Shown: positions 36,141-46,075 of the stretch, piece after piece
How the letters are laid out: every line of letters begins with the position of its first letter
Position numbering within the stretch: the stretch's first letter is position 1
Assembly: GCF_003326675.1 (NCBI RefSeq)
Contig: NZ_JPWF01000001.1
Span: 372,001-436,000 of the forward strand
Direction of reading: 5' to 3'
DNA: 64,000 bases
Source of the DNA: Thalassospira profundimaris
GTDB taxonomy: Bacteria > Pseudomonadota > Alphaproteobacteria > Rhodospirillales > Thalassospiraceae
The notes under the pieces: generated by a model
Seen by the model: only the letters and a program-made list of their open reading frames with translations
The model's database searches: none
What the model was told of the DNA's origin: nothing
Made by a program: the position numbers and the translations under genes

Positions 36141-36208
36141 GATGCGGGGATCATTATGTTGATGTCTATCGACATATAGCTACGGGATGATAGCGGATAT
36201 CTGACGGG

Positions 36209-36988
36209 TCAAGCTGTCGGCACCGTACCGCCATCAATCACATATTCGGTGCCGGTGATTGCACCGGCCCGGTCTGAGGCTACAAAGGCGATCAGGTTGG
36301 CGACTTCTTGGGGTTTGGCAGGGCGACCAAGCGGAATGCCACCCAGAGAATCCATGATGATCTTTTTGCCGCCTGCATAGTCAGTCCCGGCTTGGGCTGC
36401 CAGTCGCTCGGTCAGGTGCACGGCGGCTTCTGTTTCTATCCAGCCCGGCGAAACGCGCACGATGCGGACGCCTTTGGGGGCGACTTCCTTTGAAAGTGCC
36501 TTGCTGTATGTCGACAAGGCGGCCTTTGCCGCGGCATAGGCGGTTGTCGATTCCGGCAGCGGCAGTTGGCGCTGAATTGATGTTACGTGGACGATCACGC
36601 CATGCCCCTGTTTGATCATGTCAGGAACAAGCAGCCGGTCCAGACGCACCGCGGGAAACAGGTTCAAATCAAGTTCCTGATGCCAGTGCGTATCTGACAG
36701 CGCACTAAACCCGCCAGCAGGAGAAGATGACCCGCCGAGCATGTGAACAATAATATCAACCCCGCCAAGCCGTTGCCGAGCTGCTTCGGCGACTGAAATG
36801 CAGCCTTGATCGGTTGTCAGATCGGCGGCGATAAACGCATCTTCGGGAAGGGTTTCGGGGCGGGAACGTGCGGTGGTGATCACATTTGCGCCAAGGTCGC
36901 GGAACAGTTGGAAGGTTGCAGCGCCTGCACCTTTTGTCCCGCCGGTTATCAGGACGCGTTTCCCGGTAAGCTTTAGAAAATCTGTCAT
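36209..36988 (-). CDS. Short-chain dehydrogenase/reductase
   Basis: A 259-residue Rossmann enzyme. The dinucleotide site is [12 protein letters not shown] (about 15-26), NADP preference is suggested by RSR after the second strand (TTARSRPE), and the catalytic Tyr-Lys pair is in [12 protein letters not shown] near residue 150 with an upstream Ser (VTSIQR). The C-terminal [15 protein letters not shown] ends the fold as in most classical SDRs. The substrate is unknown. Its start overlaps the stop of the SnoaL-like gene (TAATG), so the two are translationally coupled and may act on the same compound. Confidence 0.88.
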   Translation of the reverse strand: MTDFLKLTGKRVLITGGTKGAGAATFQLFRDLGANVITTARSRPETLPEDAFIAADLTTDQGCISVAEAARQRLGGVDIIVHMLGGSSSPAGGFSALSDTHWHQELDLNLFPAVRLDRLLVPDMIKQGHGVIVHVTSIQRQLPLPESTTAYAAAKAALSTYSKALSKEVAPKGVRIVRVSPGWIETEAAVHLTERLAAQAGTDYAGGKKIIMDSLGGIPLGRPAKPQEVANLIAFVASDRAGAITGTEYVIDGGTVPTA

Positions 36989-37311
36989 TATTCTACACCC
37001 ATCTCGGTGATCTTGCCGTTTTTGACGTGGAAGAAATAATCGAGTGTGACCGGGTTGTTGGGGAAGGTGCCACTGACCTTGGCGCGCACGGTGACCCTGT
37101 CGCCATTTGTGTTTGCCTCAATCGGTTCGGCGACATGGTTGTACTTTGCCTTGGCCGCCAGCCACCAAGCGCGTATTGCGTCGGTGCCGGTATGGCTTTC
37201 GCCTTCGTCATGGACAATTGCGTTCGAGGAGAAAATATCGGTCAGAAGTTCGGCGTTTTGGCCTTGATCAGCACTGAAATAGGTTTTCACGGCATTTGGC
37301 ATATCCATCAT
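36988..37311 (-). CDS. SnoaL-like / NTF2-fold protein
   Basis: A 107-residue protein with the cone-shaped NTF2-like fold: an N-terminal helix pair, then [26 protein letters not shown] and a C-terminal strand pair ending [15 protein letters not shown]. The pattern [10 protein letters not shown] and NGKI is characteristic of the SnoaL-like group, which includes isomerases, hydrolases and small-molecule binders. It is the first gene of a pair with the SDR gene and is divergent from a LysR gene, which probably regulates both. Confidence 0.8.
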   Translation of the reverse strand: MMDMPNAVKTYFSADQGQNAELLTDIFSSNAIVHDEGESHTGTDAIRAWWLAAKAKYNHVAEPIEANTNGDRVTVRAKVSGTFPNNPVTLDYFFHVKNGKITEMGVE

Positions 37312-37357
37312 CTGTCTCCGTATCGGTGATTGATTGTTCGACAGATAATCCGGAAAT

Positions 37358-37371
37358 ATTGTATCAACAAT
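37358..37371. promoter_or_regulatory. Inverted repeat in the SnoaL/LysR divergent region
   Basis: ATTGT-ATCA-ACAAT. A second, wider pair (GATTGTT at 37332-37338, AACAATC at 37366-37372) overlaps it. It lies between the SnoaL start (37311) and the LysR start (37411), a likely LysR binding site. Confidence 0.4.
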
Positions 37372-37410
37372 CAGGATAATTCTTCATGTAGTGATGAATG
37401 GATCGGGATA

Positions 37411-38346
37411 ATGGATCGTATCGTATTGAACGATCTGGATGCTGTGATGGCAATTTCCAGGCGGGGAACGTTTCGGGCAGCGGCGATTGACATGGGTGTT
37501 TCGACGACCGCGCTCAGTCATGCCATCGGCAAGCTTGAGGCGGGGCTTGGCGTCAGATTGTTCAATCGCACAACGCGCAGTGTTTCGCTTTCGGATGCGG
37601 GAAAATTGTTTGTCGAACAGGTGGGGCCGGTTCTTCAGAACATGCATGATGCACTTGAAATTGTGCGATCCCAGCGTGAAACCCCAACTGGCACCCTGCG
37701 CATCAATGCGGCCCCGTTCGCAGCCCGCGAGGTGATTTCGCCGCTTGTGTTCGAATATCTGCGACGTTTTCCGGACATGCATGTCGATCTGGTGACCGAG
37801 GGGCGGTTGGTCGACATCGTTGCGGAGGGTTTTGATCTTGGCGTGCGGATCAGGGATCTTGTTCCGACGGATATGATTGCCGTGCCGCTCGGCAATGCGC
37901 AAAAATATGCGATTGTTGCGTCGCCCGAATATTTCAGATGCAACGCAAAGCCGATGGTTCCACCCGATCTTTTGCAACACAAATGCGTCCGGGTCCGGTT
38001 GCCGGACGGGTCCGTTTTCCGGTGGCGGTTTGAAAAGAACGGTGAGGCGGTCCAGATTGATGTCGATGGACCGGTAACCCTTGATGAAGCAAGTCTGGCG
38101 CGGGCAGCTGTTTTGGAAGGCGTTGGTGTCGGCTGCTTTATGGAGCGCGATGTTCTTGCCGATATCAATGCGGGCAAGCTTGTTCGTGTTCTGGAGGATT
38201 GGACCGTCCCGCTTTCGGAGCTGTGTCTTTATTATCCCGGGCGTCGCAACCTGTCGGCGGGGCACAAGGCCTTTATTGCGCTTGCACGCGAACTTGGCCA
38301 TCGGGGTGCCGGGCAAAAAAACGGTGTGTCGCCAATCGAACTGTGA
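37411..38346 (+). CDS. LysR-family transcriptional regulator
   Basis: A 311-residue regulator with the N-terminal winged helix ([23 protein letters not shown], about 15-37) and a type 2 periplasmic-binding-like effector domain (about 90-295, with [22 protein letters not shown]). This subgroup often controls divergently placed oxidoreductases, here the SnoaL-SDR pair. ATG at 37411 is chosen because conservation begins there; a TTG at 37330 is in frame but would run across the operator region. Confidence 0.88.
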   Translation: MDRIVLNDLDAVMAISRRGTFRAAAIDMGVSTTALSHAIGKLEAGLGVRLFNRTTRSVSLSDAGKLFVEQVGPVLQNMHDALEIVRSQRETPTGTLRINAAPFAAREVISPLVFEYLRRFPDMHVDLVTEGRLVDIVAEGFDLGVRIRDLVPTDMIAVPLGNAQKYAIVASPEYFRCNAKPMVPPDLLQHKCVRVRLPDGSVFRWRFEKNGEAVQIDVDGPVTLDEASLARAAVLEGVGVGCFMERDVLADINAGKLVRVLEDWTVPLSELCLYYPGRRNLSAGHKAFIALARELGHRGAGQKNGVSPIEL

Positions 38347-38391
38347 GTGGCAGTGCGCCTGTTGGTGATTTACGGATGTCCGTGAAACAAG

Positions 38392-38420
38392 AAAGCCCGT
38401 CGGCGGACCGACGGGCTTTT
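38392..38420. terminator. Bidirectional terminator between LysR gene and acs
   Basis: AAAGCCCGTCGG / CCGACGGGCTTT with loop CGGA, followed by T on the plus strand; the two flanking genes converge on it. Confidence 0.85.
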
Positions 38421-38463
38421 GGATTAGTCAGATCAAGGTTCGACGTATCTTGTCGAAGTAACC

Positions 38464-40407
38464 TTAGCGGTTCTGACGGTTTTCGATCAGATCGTCGACC
38501 ACGCCCGGATCGGCAAGGGTCGAGGTATCGCCAAGCTGGTCATATTCGTTCGCGGCAATCTTGCGCAGGATGCGGCGCATGATTTTGCCTGAACGGGTTT
38601 TGGGCAGACCCGGCGACCACTGGATGAAATCCGGGCTGGCGATCGGGCCGATTTCCTTGCGGACCCATTTGACCAGTTCAAGACGAAGCTCCTCGGTCGG
38701 TTCTTCGCCGGCATTCAGGGTGACATAGGCATAGATGCCCTGACCCTTGATGTCGTGCGGAACGCCAACCACGGCGGCCTCGGCAACCTTGGCGTGGGCG
38801 ACAAGTGCGCTTTCGACTTCGGCGGTGCCCATACGGTGACCGGAAACGTTGATCACGTCATCAACGCGGCCGGTAATCCAGTAGTAACCGTCATCATCAC
38901 GACGGGCACCGTCCCCGGTGGTGTAGACATTGGCGAATGTGCTGAAATAGGTCTGGATGAAGCGTTCATGATCGCCATAGACCGTGCGCATCTGCCCCGG
39001 CCAGCTATCCTTGATCACAAGATTGCCATCGGTCGCACCGGTCAGTTCCTTGCCCTCGTTATCCAGAAGGGCCGGCTGAATACCAAAGAACGGAAGCGTC
39101 GCCGAACCCGGTTTCAGGTCGGTTGCACCCGGAAGCGGCGTGATCAGGATGCCGCCGGTTTCGGTTTGCCACCAGGTATCGACAATCGGGCAATTACGCT
39201 TGCCGACATGCTCGTGATACCATTCCCAGGCTTCCGGGTTGATCGGTTCACCAACCGAACCAAGGACACGCAAGCTCGACAGATCGGCCTTGTTGACCCA
39301 ATCAACGCCTTCGCGCATCAGGGCACGGATTGCGGTCGGTGCGGTATAGAAGATATTGACCTTGTGCTTTTCACAAACCTGCCAGAAGCGCGAAGCATCC
39401 GGGTAGCTTGGAACACCTTCGAACATCAGCGTGGTCGCACCATTGGCAAGCGGACCATAAACGATATAGCTGTGACCGGTGACCCAACCCACATCGGCCG
39501 TGCACCAGTAAATATCGCCTTCGTGATAATCAAAGACATACTGATGGGTCATCGATGCATAGACGAGGTAGCCGCCAGAGGTGTGCAGAACGCCTTTCGG
39601 CTTGCCGGTCGAACCCGAGGTATAAAGAACAAACAGCGGGTCTTCGGCGTTGACTTCGGTCGGCGGGCAGTCGGTTGACGCAGCGGCGCAGACTTCGTGA
39701 TACCAGACGTCGCGGGTGTCATTCCAGGCGACATCCTTGCCGGTGCGTTTGACAACGACCATTTTCTCGACCGATTTGACACCCGGATGCGACAGGGCTT
39801 CGTCGGCATTGCGTTTGAGCGGAACCGCACGGCCACCACGCAGACCTTCGTCGGAAGTGATCACGACCTTGGCACCGCAATCTTCAACGCGACCGGCCAG
39901 TGCTTCGGGCGAGAAACCGCCAAAGACGATGGAATGGATCGCACCGATACGTGCGCAGGCCAGCATGGAAACAGCGGCTTCGGGGATCATCGGCAGATAG
40001 ATGACAACGCGGTCGCCTTTGCCCACGCCCATGGATTTGAGCGCATTGGCAAAGCGGCAGGTACGTTCGTACAGGTCGCGATAGGTGATGTGTTCGGAAA
40101 CGTTCGGATCATCGCCTTCGAAGATGATGGCGGTCTGATCGCCGCGCTTTTCAAGGTGGCGGTCAAGGCAGTTGGCCGCGACGTTCAGCGTGCCGTCTTC
40201 GTACCACTTGATATAGAGGTCCTTGGCGTCATAGCTGACATTTTTGACTTTGCTGAATGGCTTGATCCAGTCAATGCGCTTGCCATGTTCGCCCCAGAAG
40301 CCATCCGGGTCCTCGACCGACTGTTTATACATGGCGTCATATTTTGATTTGTCGATCAGGGCATTCTTTGCGATGTCGCCGGGGACGGGATAAACGTTCG
40401 CAGACAT
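38464..40407 (-). CDS. acs: Acetyl-CoA synthetase
   Basis: A 647-residue AMP-forming ligase converting acetate, ATP and CoA to acetyl-CoA. The P-loop is [15 protein letters not shown], the adenylate motif is [10 protein letters not shown], and the hinge/GxRMG-type core is [15 protein letters not shown]. The lysine regulated by acetylation in this family is K608 in [11 protein letters not shown]. Length matches Acs. It is monocistronic; the long upstream region has a 13-bp palindrome at 40548-40560 that may be a regulatory site. Confidence 0.96.
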   Translation of the reverse strand: MSANVYPVPGDIAKNALIDKSKYDAMYKQSVEDPDGFWGEHGKRIDWIKPFSKVKNVSYDAKDLYIKWYEDGTLNVAANCLDRHLEKRGDQTAIIFEGDDPNVSEHITYRDLYERTCRFANALKSMGVGKGDRVVIYLPMIPEAAVSMLACARIGAIHSIVFGGFSPEALAGRVEDCGAKVVITSDEGLRGGRAVPLKRNADEALSHPGVKSVEKMVVVKRTGKDVAWNDTRDVWYHEVCAAASTDCPPTEVNAEDPLFVLYTSGSTGKPKGVLHTSGGYLVYASMTHQYVFDYHEGDIYWCTADVGWVTGHSYIVYGPLANGATTLMFEGVPSYPDASRFWQVCEKHKVNIFYTAPTAIRALMREGVDWVNKADLSSLRVLGSVGEPINPEAWEWYHEHVGKRNCPIVDTWWQTETGGILITPLPGATDLKPGSATLPFFGIQPALLDNEGKELTGATDGNLVIKDSWPGQMRTVYGDHERFIQTYFSTFANVYTTGDGARRDDDGYYWITGRVDDVINVSGHRMGTAEVESALVAHAKVAEAAVVGVPHDIKGQGIYAYVTLNAGEEPTEELRLELVKWVRKEIGPIASPDFIQWSPGLPKTRSGKIMRRILRKIAANEYDQLGDTSTLADPGVVDDLIENRQNR

Positions 40408-40881
40408 ATGTGGCCTCTTGTTCGTTTCCTGTGGTCTCGTAATGCAACAGACAGATGCCCGTAATTTTCCGGTGTGTCGGAAAAGGCAGTCATGCCTGCG
40501 CGGTATCTCGGTGCGGTTCAGGGATCGGGTTTTGCCGAAATTGCCTGTTCCGTAACGGAATACAGGTGGTCAAAATGATCCTGTCGCTTGTGCCCTATGC
40601 TAGTGCGCAGAAGATATTCAGGGAATACAACTTTAGAACGGGGGCAATCGCGGCCGAGATCGGCGGATTGCTTTGGAATGTACCGGTTTGTGGTGACCGG
40701 TGGTGGGGCGTTTTGCGGGTACGGGCGACGGGTATAATGACGGGCTGCATTCTTAATATGTGATTGATAGATAGCGGTTATTTGCAATTTTCGCTAGGGT
40801 CGGGATAAATCTTTTTGATGATCGCCTTTGCCGCGGTTATCACACAACAAATACCGATTTGCCCCACAATCGAGGTTTGAA
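40408..40881. other. Intergenic region between acs and racemase-like gene
   Basis: A 474-nt divergent spacer. Apart from the palindrome at 40548-40560 and an AT-rich stretch near 40740-40860 suited to a promoter, I see no gene. Short frames here lack ribosome sites. Confidence 0.5.
40548..40560. promoter_or_regulatory. 13-bp palindrome upstream of acs
   Basis: TTCCGT-A-ACGGAA, perfect around a central A, with outer CTG and CAG three and five nt away. It is 141 nt upstream of the acs start codon. The binding protein is unknown. Confidence 0.35.
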
Positions 40882-41673
40882 ATGAAATCCAAGCTGAATG
40901 CACCTGTCGCGGTTTTTGACGCGGGGATCGGAAGCTATTCCATTGTTGCGCGGATTCGCGATACTTGGCCGGACAAGGATATTGTCTATTTTGCCGACCG
41001 GGCGAGCTTCCCCTATGGCCGTAAAAATGCCGACGAACTGACGCATGTGATGATGCGGACCATCGGGTTGCTGGAACAGTTTGACCCGTCGGGCATCGTG
41101 ATTGCATCCAACGCGCCATCGATCATGGTGCTTGAAGAGGTGCGCAAACTAAGCCCCGTTCCGATCAGCGGCGTTTTACCGCCGGTCGCAGAAGCAATTG
41201 AAGCTTCCAAAAACGGGCATGTCGGGGTGATGGGGGTGGCGTCCCTGATTGAAAGCCGGATGTTTGCCGATTTCATCACGCCCTTTGCCGGACATGCAAA
41301 AGTTTCCGGCTTCAACGCATCGCGGGCCATTGACCATGTTGAAAATGGTGACTTCCTGTTTGCCAGGGAAAAGACGGCGCAATCGGTCAAGCATCTGGTT
41401 GACGAGATTTTCCAACGTGACCCGGATATCGATGTTTTGACCCTTTCAAGCACGCATTTGCCGTGGTTGCGGGACTATTTTGAAGCCGCCGCACCGCATT
41501 GCACGTTCCTTGATCCGGCAGATTCGGTTGTTGCAGCCCTTGATATCGGGCCGATGGGCAGTGGCATTACCCATGCGATTGCCACCGAGGCGCCGGGATT
41601 TGAAATCGCCGAATTTGAAAAGATGCTGGGTCAGATCGGCGTTGATCTGCGCATCGAGAAAGTAACCCTTTAA
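40882..41673 (+). CDS. Glutamate racemase (MurI) homologue lacking both catalytic cysteines
   Basis: A 263-residue protein of the Asp/Glu racemase fold. It has the MurI N-terminus with D13 (VFDAGIGSYS), IVYFADRASFPYGRKNADEL (about 34-53) and VGVMGVASLIES. In active MurI the two proton-transfer cysteines lie in ACNT and GCTH; here these read ASNA (S76) and SSTH (S190). Neither position can act as the thiol base, so racemisation is unlikely by the known route. It may be a regulator, a binding protein or an enzyme of another type. GAGG lies 7 nt before the ATG. An in-frame ATG at 40828 would add 18 weakly supported residues. A hairpin follows before rmuC. Confidence 0.75.
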   Translation: MKSKLNAPVAVFDAGIGSYSIVARIRDTWPDKDIVYFADRASFPYGRKNADELTHVMMRTIGLLEQFDPSGIVIASNAPSIMVLEEVRKLSPVPISGVLPPVAEAIEASKNGHVGVMGVASLIESRMFADFITPFAGHAKVSGFNASRAIDHVENGDFLFAREKTAQSVKHLVDEIFQRDPDIDVLTLSSTHLPWLRDYFEAAAPHCTFLDPADSVVAALDIGPMGSGITHAIATEAPGFEIAEFEKMLGQIGVDLRIEKVTL

Positions 41674-41692
41674 CCAAGGTCGGGCGTTATCG

Positions 41693-41723
41693 GGAGGACC
41701 GGCAGAAAAATGTGCGGTCCTCC
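41693..41723. terminator. Hairpin between racemase-like gene and rmuC
   Basis: GGAGGACCG (41693-41701) pairs with CGGTCCTCC (41715-41723) without mismatch. No T-run, so it may terminate weakly or protect mRNA. Confidence 0.4.
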
Positions 41724-41786
41724 TGACTGGATTTGGTGGAACAAAACAGATACAAAGAATCCACACGATAATGAAATGGTGGGATA

Positions 41787-43307
41787 ATGGATCCGATTTC
41801 TTTGGCCGCGGGCGCGTTTGGTGCCTCTGTTCTGGCGCTGGTTTTCTGCATTTTGATGATCAAACGCATCAAGGATGCCGCCGATGCCGAAACAGAGTCG
41901 CGCACGGCTTTGCTGGCCTCCCAGCTTGAACAGACCGAAGCAACGCGGCGTGATCTTGCCGGCGAACTTGCAATCACGCGCGACCGGCTTGCGGAAAGTT
42001 CGGAAAAACGGGCCATTGCCGAAACCACGGCCAACCGCGTGCCGATCCTTGAAGCCGAGATGAAGGAGCTGCGCACGCTTCTGGATCAATGGCGCGAAAA
42101 GGGATCGGAGCTTGAAACCGCCCTTGAAAAAGAACGCGAAGCCGCAGCCGAAAAGCTTGCGATGCTCGAAGATGCCAAGACCAAGCTTCTGGATAGTTTC
42201 AAGGCGCTGTCGTCCGATGCGCTTAAGGTCAATAACGATGAATTCCTGAAACTGGCGCGGGAAAACTTTTCGCGCCTTCAGGAAGGGGCCAAGGGCGATC
42301 TTGAAAAACGTCAGCAGGCAATTGATGGCCTTGTGAAGCCCATCAAAGAACGGCTTGAGGCCTTTGATACCAAGGTTAATGAACTTGAAAAGAGCCGCAA
42401 GGAGGCCTATGGCGAATTGCGCGAACAGGTCGGGACCCTTGTGCAATCCCAGACCCGGCTTTCAAAAGAAACCCAGACACTAAGTTCCGCACTGCGTTCG
42501 AGTTCATCGGTATCGGGCAAGTGGGGCGAATTGCAGCTTAAGCGCATTGTCGAACTTGCCGGGATGGTCAAGCATTGTGACTTTGACGAGCAGGTTCATT
42601 TCAACACTGACGATGGCATCCAGAAACCCGACATGGTCATTCACCTGCCGGGCGGGAAAAACATCGTGGTCGATGCCAAGGCGCCGACTTCGGCCTATCT
42701 GGAAGCAATCGACGAAAAATATGACGATGAACGCCGCGAAGCGTTGCTGGCGACCTATGTCGGCAATGTGCGCAAGGTGATCTCGGAGCTTTCGAAAAAG
42801 TCCTATTGGAAGTCGGTGGACAGCCCGGAATTCGTAGTGCTGTTTCTTCCGGGTGAAAGCTTCTTTTCAGCCGCCCTTGAACGCGACCCGCGTTTGATCG
42901 AGGACAGTTTCCGCGACGGGGTGATCCTGGCAACGCCGACGACGCTTCTTGGATTGCTTAAGGCGGTGGCATATGGCTGGCGTCAGGAAGCCCTGGCCGA
43001 AAACGCCCGCGATATCAGCGAGATCGGCCAGCAATTGTTTGATCGTCTTGGGACGCTCGCCAAGAACTTTTCGTCGATGGGCAAGTCGCTTGAAAGCACG
43101 GTCAAAAATTACAACAAGACCCTTGGTTCGCTTGAAGGATCGGTGCTTGTTTCGGCCAGAAAGCTTAAAGAAAAGCACATCGTTTCCGATGATCGCATGA
43201 TCGAGGAACCGGCACCGTCGGAAACCCACGTGCGCGATATCACCAAGATGGAACTTCTGGCCGGGCCGGAAGACAATGCGGGCGAGGATCAAGCCGCCGA
43301 GGAATAG
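41787..43307 (+). CDS. rmuC: DNA recombination protein RmuC
   Basis: A 506-residue protein with an N-terminal membrane helix (about 3-26), a long coiled coil (about 28-215, rich in Glu, Lys and Leu) and a C-terminal nuclease-like domain (about 225-430) with the family segments GKWGELQLKRIVELAGM, VVDAKAPTSAYLEAID and PGESFFSAAL. RmuC limits inverted-repeat-induced rearrangements, probably as a nuclease of the restriction-endonuclease fold. Length is typical. Acidic C-terminal tail. It may be followed by def 151 nt downstream. Confidence 0.92.
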   Translation: MDPISLAAGAFGASVLALVFCILMIKRIKDAADAETESRTALLASQLEQTEATRRDLAGELAITRDRLAESSEKRAIAETTANRVPILEAEMKELRTLLDQWREKGSELETALEKEREAAAEKLAMLEDAKTKLLDSFKALSSDALKVNNDEFLKLARENFSRLQEGAKGDLEKRQQAIDGLVKPIKERLEAFDTKVNELEKSRKEAYGELREQVGTLVQSQTRLSKETQTLSSALRSSSSVSGKWGELQLKRIVELAGMVKHCDFDEQVHFNTDDGIQKPDMVIHLPGGKNIVVDAKAPTSAYLEAIDEKYDDERREALLATYVGNVRKVISELSKKSYWKSVDSPEFVVLFLPGESFFSAALERDPRLIEDSFRDGVILATPTTLLGLLKAVAYGWRQEALAENARDISEIGQQLFDRLGTLAKNFSSMGKSLESTVKNYNKTLGSLEGSVLVSARKLKEKHIVSDDRMIEEPAPSETHVRDITKMELLAGPEDNAGEDQAAEE

Positions 43308-43458
43308 GATATGAAGGGGATCAACCATGCGTCACATGGCAGATACCCGGCCCGATTGGCCCAGCTTTCTTGACTTGGGCGACGGGAAACCTTATCTCGA
43401 AGCGCGAAATTCGCTATATTAAGACATAGAACCTTGTTCGAAACCGGATCAGAGACCC

Positions 43459-43977
43459 ATGGCCCTGCGTGAAATCCTTATCGTTCCAGACCCGCGCCTT
43501 AAGAAGGAGTGCGAGCCGGTCGCAGAAGTGAATGATGAGATCAGAGACCTTCTTGATGACATGCTTGAAACCATGTACGCGGCGCCGGGCATTGGCCTTG
43601 CCGCGCCGCAGATTGGTGTGATGAAGCGCGTTGTTGTCATGGATGTATCCGATGACAAGGACAAGCCGGAACCGATGAAACTGATCAACCCGGAGATCAT
43701 CTGGGAATCCGAAGATCTGTCGGTGTATCAGGAAGGCTGTCTTTCGATCCCCGAACAATATGCCGATGTCGAACGCCCGGCCGAGGTTGGCGTGCGTTAC
43801 CTTGATGAAAACGGCAAGGAACACGAGATCGAGGCCGAAGGATTGCTTGCGACCTGCATCCAGCACGAGATCGATCACCTTGATGGTGTTCTGTTCACCG
43901 ATTATCTGAGCGCGCTTAAGCGCAACATGATCCTCAAAAAGGTTCAGAAGCTTCAGAAAACCAAGAAATCTGCCTGA
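43459..43977 (+). CDS. def: Peptide deformylase
   Basis: A 172-residue metalloenzyme that removes the formyl group from nascent proteins. All three signatures are present: GIGLAAPQIG (44-53), EGCLSIP with metal ligand C94, and QHEIDHLDG with H136, E137 and H140. Length fits the main bacterial type. Its usual partner fmt lies 1.2 kb away on the same strand, but a terminator and an opposite-strand gene separate them, so they are not co-transcribed. Confidence 0.96.
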   Translation: MALREILIVPDPRLKKECEPVAEVNDEIRDLLDDMLETMYAAPGIGLAAPQIGVMKRVVVMDVSDDKDKPEPMKLINPEIIWESEDLSVYQEGCLSIPEQYADVERPAEVGVRYLDENGKEHEIEAEGLLATCIQHEIDHLDGVLFTDYLSALKRNMILKKVQKLQKTKKSA

Positions 43978-44001
43978 TCGCATTGGCGATGATGGACGCT
44001 C

Positions 44002-44028
44002 AAAGGGTCGGGCAACCGGCCCTTTTTT
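44002..44028 (+). terminator. def terminator
   Basis: AAAGGGTCGG / CCGGCCCTTT (one T-G pair) with loop GCAA, followed by TTTTTT. Its T-run overlaps the stop codon of the convergent DUF429 gene. Confidence 0.88.
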
Positions 44029-45025
44029 ATTGGGCGTGCGCTTTGGGCGGGGTTTTAAGGGTGCTGCCATCCATGCCAATGATCCAGCCTTCACGTTCGC
44101 GGATCACCCGATCATCGGGCAGATGTTCGGGGCGCTTGCCATCGGCAATTTGAATTAACCCTAAAACACCAACCAGCGCGTCGAAAGCATCATCCTTGCC
44201 CTGTTCGGGGCCAAAGCCCGATTGAATGTCGGCGATGACCGCCGGGCTGATTTCAACCGAGTTGCGGGCCGCATAATTGATCAGTGATGCAACGGCGTTT
44301 GCACGGCTTTGCTGATTTGATTTAGTTAACTCACTAATTCCAAGCCAGCCATAAACTTCGCCGGGATAGGTTTCCATCAGGGTGACGCCGGGATGTTGGC
44401 AACATGCCGCAAGATCACCGTCAAAGGGCCAGATGTTGAACCCGTCACGCGCCCCGGGAATGATCAGATGTTCAAGACCATGCAGCATCCCCTTGCCAAC
44501 CTGATTGGCACCAAGGGTCCAGAAGGACGGGCAGGCAGCCGCGCGATCATCCGTGGCGCGTTCGCAGCGACGATGCAACTCATCAAAGCTTGAAAGGCCA
44601 AGCGCCTTTACGAGATGGTCGCGCTTTACACTGCCCTTTGTGCCGGATGATTTGGGGTAAAACGGGCGGTGATATGTGATCTGATCCGGGGTTTCGCAAA
44701 CGTATGGGAAATCTTCCATATCACGGCTAAAAATGTTTTTAAGTAACGACTTAAAGTTTTGAATATTTGCGCCATCATACCAATAGCCGGCAAAGCCGAT
44801 CGGCATATCAAGGCCAAGCCAAATGGATTTGTTGCGTCCATGATCGGCGAGTGACTGACGGAACTGGTTTAACATGCCAACCGGTTCGATGGCATGTATC
44901 TGCCAGCCGCCTGCTTTGCGGCGGGATTTTGCGACCCAGCGCGCTTTGACCGATATGCTCCAATCGGCATGCCAGATGTGATTAACCGGGTATTTGCGTG
45001 GTTCGGATAAGGCTTGGCTTGTCAT
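44027..45025 (-). CDS. DUF429 family protein (RNase H-like fold)
   Basis: A 332-residue protein with features of DUF429: an early Asp on a first strand (HADWSIS), the IWLGLDMPIGFAG segment, METYPGEVYGWLG, and the C-terminal GKDDAFDALVGVLG, whose acidic residues would be the catalytic set of an RNase H-like nuclease. The activity of this family is not established. It lies between def and fmt on the opposite strand, interrupting the common def-fmt order, and is locally AT-rich near 44280-44340 and 44720-44770. ATG at 45025 is chosen; a longer frame upstream would run into the fmt leader. Confidence 0.7.
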   Translation of the reverse strand: MTSQALSEPRKYPVNHIWHADWSISVKARWVAKSRRKAGGWQIHAIEPVGMLNQFRQSLADHGRNKSIWLGLDMPIGFAGYWYDGANIQNFKSLLKNIFSRDMEDFPYVCETPDQITYHRPFYPKSSGTKGSVKRDHLVKALGLSSFDELHRRCERATDDRAAACPSFWTLGANQVGKGMLHGLEHLIIPGARDGFNIWPFDGDLAACCQHPGVTLMETYPGEVYGWLGISELTKSNQQSRANAVASLINYAARNSVEISPAVIADIQSGFGPEQGKDDAFDALVGVLGLIQIADGKRPEHLPDDRVIREREGWIIGMDGSTLKTPPKAHAQ

Positions 45026-45081
45026 TTCGACAAGATAGCGCCAAATTGCCGCCTTGGAATAGGAAAGACCGTTGGTCTTGC

Positions 45082-45137
45082 CCCGATCTTGTGCTGAATG
45101 CCGATCCTTTGATGAATGCCCGATCCTTTGATGAATG
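45082..45137 (+). repeat. Three imperfect tandem repeats upstream of fmt
   Basis: Units of 18-19 nt: 45082-45100, 45101-45118 and 45119-45137. The last two are the same over 18 nt (CCGATCCTTTGATGAATG); the first differs in its middle. The third unit ends 12 nt before the fmt start and carries an in-frame ATG at 45131. Confidence 0.75.
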
Positions 45138-45148
45138 GACGTGACGAT

Positions 45149-46075
45149 ATGACCAAGCTGCGTATTGCCTTTATGGGAACCCCGGACTTTGCCCTTGTGG
45201 CGCTTAAGGATTTGGTAGCGGCGGGTCATGATGTGGTTTGCGTCTATTCACAGCCGCCACGTCCGGCCGGGCGCGGGCAGAAGGAAACGCCAAGCCCGGT
45301 TCATGCCTGGGCCGCTGAACAGGGCATTGAAGTTCGTCATCCGGTGTCGCTTAAATCCGACGAGGAAAAGCAGGCCTTTGCCGATCTTGATCTGGATGTT
45401 GCGGTGGTGGCGGCCTATGGCCTGATCCTGCCCAAGGCGATCCTTGATGCGCCGAAATATGGATGCCTGAATATTCATGCGTCATTGCTGCCGCGCTGGC
45501 GCGGGGCGGCCCCGATCCAGCGGGCCATTCTGGCCGGTGATGCGGCAACCGGCGTGACCATCATGCAGATGGATGTCGGGCTTGATACCGGCGACATGTT
45601 GCTGATCCGCGATATCCCGATTACCGGGGCAACCTATGCCAATGCGCTGCATGATGATTTGGCGGCACTGGGCGGGGAAATGATCGTCGAGGCGCTTGAT
45701 AAACTGCCAAAAGGTGACCTTGTCGCGACCAAGCAGCCCGAAGACGGCGTGACCTATGCCGCAAAGCTTGAACGTGCCGAGGCGAAGCTTGATTTTGCCG
45801 ATGATGCGGTAAGTCTGGAACGTAAAATTCGCGCCTTTACTCCGTGGCCGGGGGCCTATTTCGAACTGGGCAACGAGCGCATCAAGGTGCAGGCCGCCGA
45901 GGTGATTGATCAATCGGGTGCGGTTGGTGAAATCCTTGATGATGCCCTGACGATTGGCTGTGGCAGCGGGGCATTGCGCCCGATGCGTATTCAGCGTCCG
46001 GGCAAGGCCGCGATGGATACCGACGCGGTTCTGCGCGGCTATGACAAACTGGCCAAGGGCGTGGTGCTGGGCTGA
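45149..46075 (+). CDS. fmt: Methionyl-tRNA formyltransferase
   Basis: A 308-residue enzyme that formylates initiator Met-tRNA using 10-formyl-tetrahydrofolate. The catalytic triad is N108, H110 and D146 ([17 protein letters not shown] and [10 protein letters not shown]), and the C-terminal OB-fold domain starts near 205. ATG at 45149 (start of the conserved FMGTPDFA region) is preferred; ATG at 45131 is in frame. The stop overlaps the next gene start by one base (TGATG), giving translational coupling with the acetyltransferase. Confidence 0.95.
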   Translation: MTKLRIAFMGTPDFALVALKDLVAAGHDVVCVYSQPPRPAGRGQKETPSPVHAWAAEQGIEVRHPVSLKSDEEKQAFADLDLDVAVVAAYGLILPKAILDAPKYGCLNIHASLLPRWRGAAPIQRAILAGDAATGVTIMQMDVGLDTGDMLLIRDIPITGATYANALHDDLAALGGEMIVEALDKLPKGDLVATKQPEDGVTYAAKLERAEAKLDFADDAVSLERKIRAFTPWPGAYFELGNERIKVQAAEVIDQSGAVGEILDDALTIGCGSGALRPMRIQRPGKAAMDTDAVLRGYDKLAKGVVLG

